Part shown: positions 32,917-40,073 of the stretch, one piece after another
Numbering within the stretch: the first letter of the stretch is position 1
Layout: each line of letters opens with the position of its first letter
From: Phycisphaerae bacterium
GTDB taxonomy: Bacteria; Planctomycetota; Phycisphaerae; Sedimentisphaerales; Anaerobacaceae
Length of the DNA: 52,462 bases
Assembly (NCBI GenBank): GCA_016782865.1
Contig: JADHXR010000034.1
Location: forward strand, 1-52,462
Direction: 5' to 3'
The notes under the pieces: model-generated
What the model was told of the DNA's origin: nothing
The model's database searches: none
The model's input: only the letters and a program-made list of their open reading frames with translations
Position numbers and translations under genes: made by a program

Positions 32917-34512
32917 TCATTGCTGCGGTACGGGTTTCTTTATGGCCCAGAACACCGCGTTGACTAAAAGGGTGCGAAAGTGCTCGTTCTTGAAGTCGTC
33001 CGGATGACCGAGCGACGTGTAGAAAACGCGAGACTTGCCGTACTTGTTGGTCCAGGCCACCGGCTCAGATTCCTTGCCGGCGATTGTGCCGATCAACAGT
33101 TGCCTGGTTGACTTGCCCAGCGGGCGCACCTCGTACAGCGAGCCATTGCTCGTAAACGGCAAGCTGACGCCGGCGAGTATAGGATGACTTTTCGCCCTCT
33201 CGGCGAGCGTGACAGTGCAGATTGGTCCGCTGCCGTGATGGCCGTGGTAGCTTCCGCCGAGAACGGTGGGATCGAGATCGCGCCACTCGGCGTAGCCCTC
33301 GGGCGCGCTGCCTCGCGTGTCGAACGCATGGCTGGCGGTGCGCAAGCCTATCAACGGCCTGCCGCTGTCCATGTAGTCGCGGAAGTATTTCATGTCGGCA
33401 GCCGGCAGCGCCCTGCGCCGCGCGAACAGGACGGCCAGATCAGCGCCGGTCAGTGCTTCCATGCCGGGAATGTAGTTGCGGTCTTCGCTCTCTTTCTGGG
33501 TGCTGCCCTGAAGGACTTCGCAGCACAGGCCGTACTTCGTTTCCAGCTCGTGTGCGAAGCCGGGCAGTGACTCGGCGGCTGCGTATTCGCTCTCTGCGGA
33601 GATGAAAACAACGCGCGGGCGACGATCGTTCTTGAAGGTGAATTGCGGCTTGCCCGTCAACGCGGTCGATGTCACCGTGGGGCAAACGAATTTCTCCACG
33701 TGCTCGACCACCAGGTCCGTGCCGGTAAAGTGGCTGACGCCGGGGCGCATGCGTGGGTTGTACATCGTGTCGGTCAGGTCACGCATGAGCACGACGTTCT
33801 TGCCGTATCGCGCCATGTTGCGCAGGCCGAAAGGTCTGCCGAGCACGCACATGTTGGTGTGCACGCCCATGATGATGATATTGTCGATGCCGCGATGCTC
33901 GAGCAGGTTCCAGATCTCGACGCCCGAATCGCTGATGGCGTCTTTGTCGCTGATCTCGATAGTATCTATCTGCCCGCGCCAGGGGTTGGCCTGCTTGCAC
34001 GTGGGCTCACAGTCGCAGCCGCCGTCGGAGTGATCGATGGGGTAGCCGATGGCTTGTTCGTTCTCGTCGATCCACCTGCACCATTTGGCGATGTCTTTGG
34101 GCAGGTTCGCCGCCTCAGGTGCGCTGCGGGCATGCTCGCGCCCTGGGTGGTTCTCGTAGTGATCGATTGTGCCGCTGGGCGCGTGTATTATCAGCACGCC
34201 TCTGTCGCGCGCCTTGGAGGCGACCTCGTTTATTCGCGGCGCAAGCTCTGCTCCTCTTCGGGTGGCTCCCTTGCACCAGTGCTGATCCCACACATCGCAG
34301 ATAATGATTGCGGTCTGCGAAGGCGCCCAGTGCATTTTCTTGCTGAGCACTCTGAATTCGCCGGCTGCTCGGGGTATCTGCTGTCTGCTTCGGGCGAGAA
34401 GTGTTAACTTACCATTGTTCGTCCCAGACTTTGCCTTTTCCGCTGTCCCAAGCAGCAAGCCGGTCGCCAACAGAAACGCTACGCTTGAAGCTCTGACCTT
34501 ACTGATACACAT
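32917..34512 (-). CDS. secreted isochorismatase-family / ThuA-like fusion
   Basis: 531 residues from ATG 34512 (GGAGG 7 nt upstream). A signal peptide (SSVAFLLATGLLLGTAEKAKS) leads the protein. Residues of about 45-285 form an isochorismatase/cysteine-hydrolase domain: IICDVWDQHWC (catalytic Asp), a metal-binding-like insert, and the nucleophile region IIMGVHTNMCVLGRPFG. Residues of about 300-525 resemble ThuA/trehalose-utilisation-type class I glutamine-amidotransferase-like folds: RVVFISAESEYAAAESLPGF, DLAVLFARRRALP, GRPLIGLRTASHAFD, HGSGPICTVTLAERAKSHPIL and SRVFYTSLGHPDDF. Similar fusions are common among exported planctomycete proteins; the reaction is unknown. A sugar or amide substrate is possible. 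Confidence 0.8.
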   Translation of the reverse strand: MCISKVRASSVAFLLATGLLLGTAEKAKSGTNNGKLTLLARSRQQIPRAAGEFRVLSKKMHWAPSQTAIIICDVWDQHWCKGATRRGAELAPRINEVASKARDRGVLIIHAPSGTIDHYENHPGREHARSAPEAANLPKDIAKWCRWIDENEQAIGYPIDHSDGGCDCEPTCKQANPWRGQIDTIEISDKDAISDSGVEIWNLLEHRGIDNIIIMGVHTNMCVLGRPFGLRNMARYGKNVVLMRDLTDTMYNPRMRPGVSHFTGTDLVVEHVEKFVCPTVTSTALTGKPQFTFKNDRRPRVVFISAESEYAAAESLPGFAHELETKYGLCCEVLQGSTQKESEDRNYIPGMEALTGADLAVLFARRRALPAADMKYFRDYMDSGRPLIGLRTASHAFDTRGSAPEGYAEWRDLDPTVLGGSYHGHHGSGPICTVTLAERAKSHPILAGVSLPFTSNGSLYEVRPLGKSTRQLLIGTIAGKESEPVAWTNKYGKSRVFYTSLGHPDDFKNEHFRTLLVNAVFWAIKKPVPQQ

Positions 34513-34564
34513 GTGAATTGCCTCCAAACAGAGTTAGTCCAAGTTTGTCGCGAAATCTTAGCTT

Positions 34565-35338
34565 TCATAACAGGGCGAGCCAGCCGCCATCGACGTAGAT
34601 GATTTGACCGGTAATGAAATCGCCCGCCCTCGATGCGAGCAAAACCGCTGCACCCACGAGGTCGTCGGGCCGGCCCCACCTGGCGAGCGGAGTCTTCGAA
34701 AGGACCCACCGGTCAAACTCTTCGTCGCTCCACAGCGGTTCGGTCAGCTCGGTGGCGATGTAGCCCGGCCCGATCGCGTTTACGTTGATATTGTACTTGG
34801 CCCATTCAACGGCCAGCGTCTTTGTGAGCATGAGCAAGCCGCCTTTGCTGCTCGCGTACGCCGCCGTTGTGGGGCGGGCGCCGTGACATGTCAACGAGCC
34901 GATGTTGATAATTTTGCCCGCCTTGTTGGCGTCTCTTCGATGCCGGCAAAACGCCTGTGACAAAACGAACGCCGAAGTGAGGTTCACCTCAATGACTTCG
35001 TTCCAGGTGATAAGGTCAACATCTTCGGCAGGCCCGCGGATGGTTGTCCCGGCGCAATTGACGAGAATGTCAATGCCCTCTGTCTTGGCGACTACACTGG
35101 CGAAAAGATCCTCTATCGATTCGGTATTTGCGAGATCGAAAGTGAAAGTCCACACGTTGCTGTGAGTCTCGGCTCGAATTTGCCTGCCGGCCGTTTCGAG
35201 CTGCTCTTCGGTGCGAGAGACAATTGCAACGTCGGCTCCCTGATTAGCCAAACCCTTTGCGAGTGCCAGGCCGATGCCTCTGCTGCCGCCGGTAACCAAT
35301 GCTGTCTTTGCCGATAAGCCAAAAAGTCTGCTTTCCAT
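34565..35338 (-). CDS. SDR oxidoreductase (gluconate 5-dehydrogenase-like)
   Basis: 257 residues from ATG 35338 (a GTG at 35344 is in frame). Classical SDR: TGGSRGIG near 17, NCAGTT near 94, catalytic YASSKGG near 162, and GYIATELTEPLW then DGGWLAL at the end. The overall pattern is like 2-deoxy-D-gluconate 3-dehydrogenase or gluconate 5-dehydrogenase, so a sugar-acid or uronate substrate is likely. The upstream TATTAT -10 box ends 9 nt before the ATG. The isochorismatase-fusion gene follows in the same direction after 52 nt; they are probably cotranscribed. Confidence 0.85.
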   Translation of the reverse strand: MESRLFGLSAKTALVTGGSRGIGLALAKGLANQGADVAIVSRTEEQLETAGRQIRAETHSNVWTFTFDLANTESIEDLFASVVAKTEGIDILVNCAGTTIRGPAEDVDLITWNEVIEVNLTSAFVLSQAFCRHRRDANKAGKIINIGSLTCHGARPTTAAYASSKGGLLMLTKTLAVEWAKYNINVNAIGPGYIATELTEPLWSDEEFDRWVLSKTPLARWGRPDDLVGAAVLLASRAGDFITGQIIYVDGGWLALL

Positions 35339-35347
35339 ATCCACCTA

Positions 35348-35375
35348 ATAATACAGAAAAACGGCTAAATAGCAA
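35348..35375 (-). promoter_or_regulatory. promoter of the SDR gene, near-leaderless geometry
   Basis: Minus strand TTGCTA (35375-35370), a 16-nt spacer and TATTAT (35353-35348), then 9 nt to ATG 35338. An AGGTGG sequence exists but is only 2 nt from the ATG, too close for normal use. Confidence 0.45.
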
Positions 35376-35511
35376 GATGTAATGCAATGTCGGTCGAGAG
35401 TAGTGCAGGGCAATTTGTTGTGAGCCTCAACTTGGCGGCATCTTTACTATATAGCCCACAATGATACGTACGACACGGAAGGCGATTCCCATGTTAACAT
35501 GTGGTCCCGCT

Positions 35512-35548
35512 AAAAAAGCCAGATTCCAATAAAGACGGAATCTGGCTT
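35512..35548 (-). terminator. strong intrinsic terminator with no gene upstream
   Basis: On the minus strand, AAGCCAGATTCC and GGAATCTGGCTT form a perfect 12-bp stem (35548-35537 with 35527-35516) around a 9-nt loop. The T-run complementary to A6 at 35512-35517 overlaps the stem base. No minus-strand gene ends nearby: the next upstream stop is at 36714. Confidence 0.8.
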
Positions 35549-35674
35549 CGGAGGAGGGTGATGAAAAGCTGATAATAACGGGCTCAGAAACTCCTTTTCT
35601 TCTCGGCTATTAATCGTCCTTAATTAATAATCGTGCAGATGCCTAAAATTCCTTTAGGGAAAAAATGTTAAAGC
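35512..35674 (-). ncRNA. candidate small RNA with anti-Shine-Dalgarno-like segment
   Basis: A promoter on the minus strand, TTGACG (35709-35704), 17-nt spacer, TAATTT (35686-35681), would start a transcript near 35674 that ends at the intrinsic terminator (about 163 nt). It has no plausible reading frame. It contains a hairpin (CCTAAA 35642-35647 with TTTAGG 35653-35658) and, just before the terminator stem, the C-rich run CACCCTCCTCCG, complementary to GGAGG ribosome-binding sites. C-rich loops beside terminators are typical of some bacterial regulatory RNAs. The -10 is only a moderate match. Confidence 0.35.
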
Positions 35675-35910
35675 CAAAGAAAATTACACTATTTCCCCAT
35701 GTGCGTCAAGATTTTAATGACAAAAATCAAAAAAATGTTTCAGTTTTTTTTTCAGGCGGTCAAATACCGCCGAGAAATCATATTACTTTGCGCTTGAAAA
35801 ATGAACTTTGTTCCAATAATTTAACGATCGTGCTGTTAGTTCTTTCGACGTCAGCTTTCCAGAGGGTCTGAGCATGGACAATCGGGTCACTATCGCAGAG
35901 CATAAGCAAG

Positions 35911-36315
35911 ATCGGGCGATACAAGGCCGAGGCGACCACCGCCGAGATGGCTGTCGGATTGATTAGCCTCGCCGAGCAGATGGTCGGCAGCGGTGCGAGC
36001 ATGCTGCTCGTCGAAGGGACCGCTGCCGAGGTGACTGAGATTATCACAAGTCGTTGCGAAGTACCCGTGATCGGGATCGGGGCCGGGCCGCACTGTGACG
36101 GGCAGATACTGATCGCGCCCGATGTTCTGGGGCTGATTCAAGGGCCTTGTCCAAAGTTCTCGAAGAGTTACGACAATCTGGCTGAGCGTACCGTAAAGGC
36201 CTTCGAAGCCTATGCCGGCGAGGTCGAGAATCAGCAATATCCCGACGCCGAGCACAGTTACCACATGAAATCCGGCGAACTCGAAAGACTGCAGGAGTTG
36301 CTCGATAAGCCGTAG
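35911..36315 (+). pseudogene. panB: 5'-truncated panB (ketopantoate hydroxymethyltransferase)
   Basis: Only the C-terminal half of PanB remains, about 134 of some 265 residues: IGRYKAEATTAEMAVGLISLAEQMVGSGASMLLVEG, then the well-conserved VPVIGIGAGPHCDGQILIAPDVLGL, and CPKFSKSYDNL to YPDAEHSYHM. The same frame is closed by TGA about 36 nt before the first recognisable residue, and the A+T-rich sequence further upstream is unrelated. The N-terminal catalytic region (Mg and ketopantoate sites) is missing, so it cannot be functional. A deletion or insertion junction lies near 35880-35910. Confidence 0.85.
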
Positions 36316-36372
36316 GGTGTGACGCTATTGTTTTAGACACGGATTTCACTGATTAACACGGTTTTTGGATTC

Positions 36373-36451
36373 ACCACGAAGGCACGAAGGAGCACGAAGT
36401 TTTAACAATGATTGACTATTCTTTCTTCGTGGCTCTTCGTGCCTTCGTGGT
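36373..36451. repeat. long inverted repeat, CACGAAG family
   Basis: ACCACGAAGGCACGAAGGAG then CACGAAG (36373-36399) is matched by its near-perfect reverse complement (36424-36451), with a 24-nt loop. The flanking text (ACACGGATTTCACTGATTAACACGG, two lines upstream) is of the same kind: short intergenic repeats known from many environmental genomes. It occupies the 0.4-kb spacer between panB and the next gene; nothing else is seen there. Confidence 0.75.
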
Positions 36452-36713
36452 AAAAAATTCTTGTTCTCCCACCACTGAAATCAGCCCAAAAACGCCGATT
36501 TCCGAAAAAATATGCACTTTGCTCGGATTTCCCAGATTCTTGTCGTCTACATTTGCCGGTCGACAATCGCCTTTATTAGTGGAAGGGCAAAATATGTGCG
36601 ATATAGTGATCTGGACGAGATTTTGGCCGGATATGGTTGTTCCCGATGGGGACGACGGGTATAATATTCTAATGCTTCAGACGATCGTAGTCATTCAGAA
36701 TCTATTTCGCAGG

Positions 36714-37553
36714 CTAATGCATCATCGTCTTTAGCTTCTTTCTCAAGCCTATTAACCTCTTTCTATTTTGGTCCGCATTGTTCAAGAATCTTTTCCGGAC
36801 CTCTTTGTCTTTTGAGAACCTTAGAGTTGCTTGCTGCTCGTCGTAATTTTCCAGCCAAGTTATGACAGTATTTATCTTTTCTTTGCCACATATGACTTTG
36901 CCATTGACGATGTCGTCGCATTCCCGACGAATAGCTATTAGCGTCTCCTCATTCTCCCTTTCAAACTTGTCCTGAACATTTTCCAGTTTTTCAATCCTCT
37001 CTAAGTCTTCTGATGTTGGCTCTCCTGGAATAATCTGAAACTCGCCGCTGTCGTACCAGCCAAATATAGATAGATTGCCGGTGAGAGCAGAGATAATGGA
37101 TGAGCTTGCCGGCCCAAACTCCGGGATACTCAACCATGAAAAGAAGAATCTCAGTCGCTCAGTAGGAGAGCATGCATCCTCGAACTCGGGTTCTCGCTGG
37201 TTTTTGCAGGACATGACAGTGTCCTTACCGACAAGGTCAAGTGTGATATCACCAAGGTCAATTTCGGCAAGACCTCTGAACAATACTTTGAATAGCCCCC
37301 ATGCTTCTTCTTCTGATAGCAAGTCAACGCCGATTATGTGGTCGGCAAATTTGCGACTTCTTTCTTTTCTCTCTATGACTTCTTGTTCACTTTCATAATC
37401 TTGTGGCCATAGTGCTCGTGCAGTTGCATTTACGGCTCTTTCAAGATGCTTTCGACCATACAATCTCTCGCCGTGTCTATTCTTCGCACCGTGAAAGAAA
37501 TACGCGACTGTACTTGCTATAGCTGCAATGATTACAAGGACGAGTATTTCCAT
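36714..37553 (-). CDS. hypothetical single-pass membrane protein
   Basis: 279 residues from ATG 37553, with AAGGAAC just upstream. One N-terminal transmembrane segment (MEILVLVIIAAIASTVAYFF) is followed by a large cytoplasmic or periplasmic part with a mixed, charge-rich composition (RKHLERAVNATARALW; LSEEEAWGLFKVLFRG) and a basic helical C-terminus (NADQNRKRLIGLRKKLKTMMH). I do not recognise a domain. Codon use is clearly A+T-richer than the catabolic genes. It follows the MltR-like gene on the same strand by about 105 nt, so the two may form an accessory unit. Confidence 0.65.
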   Translation of the reverse strand: MEILVLVIIAAIASTVAYFFHGAKNRHGERLYGRKHLERAVNATARALWPQDYESEQEVIERKERSRKFADHIIGVDLLSEEEAWGLFKVLFRGLAEIDLGDITLDLVGKDTVMSCKNQREPEFEDACSPTERLRFFFSWLSIPEFGPASSSIISALTGNLSIFGWYDSGEFQIIPGEPTSEDLERIEKLENVQDKFERENEETLIAIRRECDDIVNGKVICGKEKINTVITWLENYDEQQATLRFSKDKEVRKRFLNNADQNRKRLIGLRKKLKTMMH

Positions 37554-37659
37554 TTGTTCCTTTTTGTGTGTATTCTTAAGCTTGGCGTTCACATTATGAT
37601 ATCTTAGCATTATTGGGTTCAATCTTTAGTTGTCTCTATTACGATGATAACAGTAGCGT

Positions 37660-38223
37660 TTACCTATTCATACCTTTCGGTCGTTTGATCTTCTTTTCAC
37701 TCTCCTTTTCTTTCTTCGCACTCAACAACACAGCTTTCCTATATTTTTCTTGCTCCAACGCATCTTTAAGACTCTCTACGCATGTGTGCAGAACACTAGC
37801 GTAGAGTCTGAAGGAATTTTTCGCCGTGGCTCTTTTCTTTTTGATTTTGGCCGTGGACAACTTCTGTACAAGTTTGAGTACTTCATCACTGGAAAAATCC
37901 GGTTCAATGCTGTGGGCAAATTTATTCCGTATATTATGTATGTTTTGAAGATCATCCAAAGTTGTTTTATCAATAAGACCAAGAGCGTACATGAGTCTTG
38001 CCTTATGTGTTAAGCTGACCAAGGGTCCATGAATGCTTGGCTCAAATAGTTTCTTGACTACTTTATCAGTTCGCGAGAAGTGTAACAATAATAGGTCTTT
38101 GATTATTGTATCGAAAGAGGTATCCCAGTTGAGAACATCTGTACGTTGCTTATTTTTGCTTGCCTTTTCCATTTCCTCGAATATTTTTCCAAATACTCGA
38201 TCCCCGACACTTTTCGCTGCCAT
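37660..38223 (-). CDS. MltR-like (mannitol-repressor family) protein
   Basis: 187 residues. The core DLLLLHFSRTDKVVKKLFEPSIHGPLVSLTHKARLMYALGLIDKTTLDDLQNIHNIRNKFAHS has the shape of the MltR family, with the terminal IRNKFAHS resembling the Rx4H motif of HEPN-type helical domains. The tail is Lys-rich (KESEKKIKRPKGMNR). MltR was named for repression of mannitol genes in enterobacteria, but most relatives sit in accessory regions with no mannitol genes, as here. Start ATG 38223 has GGGAG at good spacing. Divergent from the HNH gene (224 nt between). Confidence 0.7.
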   Translation of the reverse strand: MAAKSVGDRVFGKIFEEMEKASKNKQRTDVLNWDTSFDTIIKDLLLLHFSRTDKVVKKLFEPSIHGPLVSLTHKARLMYALGLIDKTTLDDLQNIHNIRNKFAHSIEPDFSSDEVLKLVQKLSTAKIKKKRATAKNSFRLYASVLHTCVESLKDALEQEKYRKAVLLSAKKEKESEKKIKRPKGMNR

Positions 38224-38424
38224 GATGATCTCCCAAGATACTTTTCAAAGATGTTATTACCACATCATTCTAAGCACCTACTGGCTCATATCCAAAGACA
38301 TTTTAGGGAAAAACTGTCAGTTCCTATCCCAACCATTTTCGGCCCGGCTCCGGCTGAAATCGTCGATTTGGACTGTGCTCACGCTTGTTTTAAGCGAAGT
38401 AAAAGAAGTCTTGAATTATTTTTG

Positions 38425-38438
38425 TTCTTGTGCAAGAA
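38425..38438. promoter_or_regulatory. 14-bp palindrome before the HNH gene
   Basis: TTCTTG-TG-CAAGAA, a perfect palindrome ending 10 nt before ATG 38448 and flanked by TTG...TTTACAA. In the divergent promoter region between the MltR-like and HNH genes, it could be a repressor site. Confidence 0.4.
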
Positions 38439-38447
38439 TTTACAATT

Positions 38448-39026
38448 ATGCCATTCAATGATAAGATCAGAGAAGAAGTCTTGAAGAAAGCGCATTTCAA
38501 GTGCTGCGTCTGTCGCTCTCATCCTGCTTACCATGTCCATCATATTATACAACAGAAGGATGGTGGACCGGACGCCGAAGATAATGCTGCCCCTCTGTGT
38601 CCAAATTGCCATGAAACGTATGGAGAAAATCCAAAGAAGCAGAAGTTCATCAGACGAAATAGAGATGACTGGTATGAGATTTGTCGAAAGCTCTATTCGC
38701 CTGATAATAAGCTGAACCAGGAAATACTTGAACACGTTAAGGAGCTTGCAACAAAAAAGGACGTGGACAATGCCGTACAGTATATATGCAGTGCTCTTAA
38801 TGAGATAAGAAATCAACCAATCTCAAGCGAAGAGCAACTTATGCGAATTGGCGATGCAACCGCTGCATTTTCGGTCGCTACCACCTCGGCCAGCATTAGA
38901 CCCTTTGCTGCATCTGGTTGGGATACTGTTGGGCATGTATGCGAAGAATGTGGATTTAGCTCTCCCTGGAATTTCGAAGGTTGCCCCCAGTGCGGTCATC
39001 CCAGGAAAAACCAAGAAGACCTGTAA
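38448..39026 (+). CDS. HNH endonuclease-like protein with C-terminal zinc ribbon
   Basis: 192 residues from ATG 38448. The N-terminal half is a compact HNH nuclease: CCVCRSH, then YHVHHIIQQKDGGPDAEDNAAPLCPNCHETYG, with the HH pair, the Asn and the two CxxC zinc ligands. The C-terminal part ends in a second zinc ribbon (CEECGFSSPWNFEGCPQCGHP, about 165-185). It is predicted to bind nucleic acid and cleave with a metal ion; the target is unknown. The A+T-rich composition and neighbours suggest acquired DNA. No strong ribosome-binding site is visible; an alternative upstream non-ATG start exists near 38430. Confidence 0.8.
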   Translation: MPFNDKIREEVLKKAHFKCCVCRSHPAYHVHHIIQQKDGGPDAEDNAAPLCPNCHETYGENPKKQKFIRRNRDDWYEICRKLYSPDNKLNQEILEHVKELATKKDVDNAVQYICSALNEIRNQPISSEEQLMRIGDATAAFSVATTSASIRPFAASGWDTVGHVCEECGFSSPWNFEGCPQCGHPRKNQEDL

Positions 39027-39121
39027 AGGTGGCAGACGTTCAAAGGGGACATTCTGGTTTTCCGTCTTGGCGGGGATGGCGGCAGAAATGGTGCGATACA
39101 TCGCGCCCTACACGGCTGCGA

Positions 39122-39847
39122 CTACTGTGGAATCGGCAGGCCGAGTTCGGCGAGGACCTTTTTCATGTCCTCCCAGACCCTTCTGCGGTTCTCCGGCGAG
39201 TAATTGCGCAGCAGATAGGCAGTGTGATATGTCGCCATAAGCTTTATGGCCGGACGGCCGATTCCAGTGTAGTATTCGTGGAACTGGCCCCGCAACTGGC
39301 CTATCGACTTGGTGCTGTTGAGCAGTGTCCGGGCTGCATGAGCGCCGAGAGCGACGAGAATCTCAGGTTCAATTATCTCAATCTGTCTCTGGAGGTAGGG
39401 CAGGCAGCTTATTATCTCGTCGGCCCGGGGGTCGCGATTGCCCGGCGGGCGACACTTTAATATGTTGCCTATGAAGACGTCGCTTCGCTTGAGCCCGCAG
39501 GCGGCGATTATTTTGTCCAGCAGATGGCCGGCCCTGCCTACAAAGGGTCGCCCTTGAGCGTCTTCGTCGGCGCCGGGGGCTTCTCCGACGAACATTATGC
39601 GGGCGTCGGGGTTGCCTTCGCCGGGCACGGCATTTGTGCGTTCCGAGCCCAGGCCGCATCTGCAGCATTGACGGACTTCGTCGGCGATTTTTTCCAGCTC
39701 ACCGGCTTTCTCGGCAACAGCCATATTATCCTCCTGGTCCTGTCGTTCGGATTGCCGATCCTGACCCTTGAGAGCAAAACCGGCAAGAGACTGCTCCATC
39801 TCGAGGTGTTGGCGAATGACTTTACTCATATCCACATCGTTTCCCAT
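39122..39847 (-). CDS. udg: type 4 (family 4) uracil-DNA glycosylase, Fe-S
   Basis: 241 residues from ATG 39847. Family 4 features: Fe-S Cys ligands in CCRC (about 62-65), NILKCRPPGNRDP and EIISCLPYLQRQ; the active-site motif MFVGEAPGADEDAQGRPFVGRAG; and the C-terminal HTAYLLRN (more often HPAYLLR). It removes uracil from DNA in base excision repair. A first stretch of about 45 residues before the domain is extended and polar. There is no ribosome-binding site; an excellent promoter ends 8 nt before the ATG. The longer frame to 39919 runs into the heptamer repeat and is not credible. Confidence 0.93.
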   Translation of the reverse strand: MGNDVDMSKVIRQHLEMEQSLAGFALKGQDRQSERQDQEDNMAVAEKAGELEKIADEVRQCCRCGLGSERTNAVPGEGNPDARIMFVGEAPGADEDAQGRPFVGRAGHLLDKIIAACGLKRSDVFIGNILKCRPPGNRDPRADEIISCLPYLQRQIEIIEPEILVALGAHAARTLLNSTKSIGQLRGQFHEYYTGIGRPAIKLMATYHTAYLLRNYSPENRRRVWEDMKKVLAELGLPIPQ

Positions 39848-39855
39848 CACCGCGA

Positions 39856-39884
39856 ATTGTAGCGACACGGCCGGAGCTTGGCAA
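39856..39884 (-). promoter_or_regulatory. promoter of the uracil-DNA glycosylase gene, leaderless geometry
   Basis: Minus strand TTGCCA (39884-39879), exactly 17 nt, TACAAT (39861-39856), then 8 nt to ATG 39847. The predicted transcript starts at or within 2 nt of the start codon. Confidence 0.6.
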
Positions 39885-39896
39885 CAAGCGTGAGGA

Positions 39897-39967
39897 AAAA
39901 GTGAAAAGTGAAAAGGCAAAACTGCTTGCTTTTTCGACTTTTTACTTTTGACTTTCCACTTTTCACT
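39897..39967. repeat. heptanucleotide tandem repeats in inverted arms, locus 5
   Basis: Left arm: AAAAGTG twice, AAAAGGC and AAAACTG (39897-39924). Right arm: TTCGACT, TTTTACT, TTTGACT, TTCCACT and TTTCACT (39933-39967). Each arm has strict 7-nt spacing, and the arms are partly complementary, so the two arrays can form a long hairpin. It lies between the divergent udg and LysR genes. Confidence 0.8.
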
Positions 39968-40073
39968 TTCCTTGGGGCTTGTCCTCGATTAGCAAAACTG
40001 ATAGCGTACAATACGATGTTCGAAGTTGTAGAAATTGTGTTCTTGTCGAAGGGAAGCATTAGGCCGGCTTATA

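Noticed and set aside
35665..35871. 68-codon + strand frame in the A+T-rich stretch before panB
   Set aside because: Weak start context, no recognisable pattern, overlaps the promoter of the candidate small RNA on the other strand.
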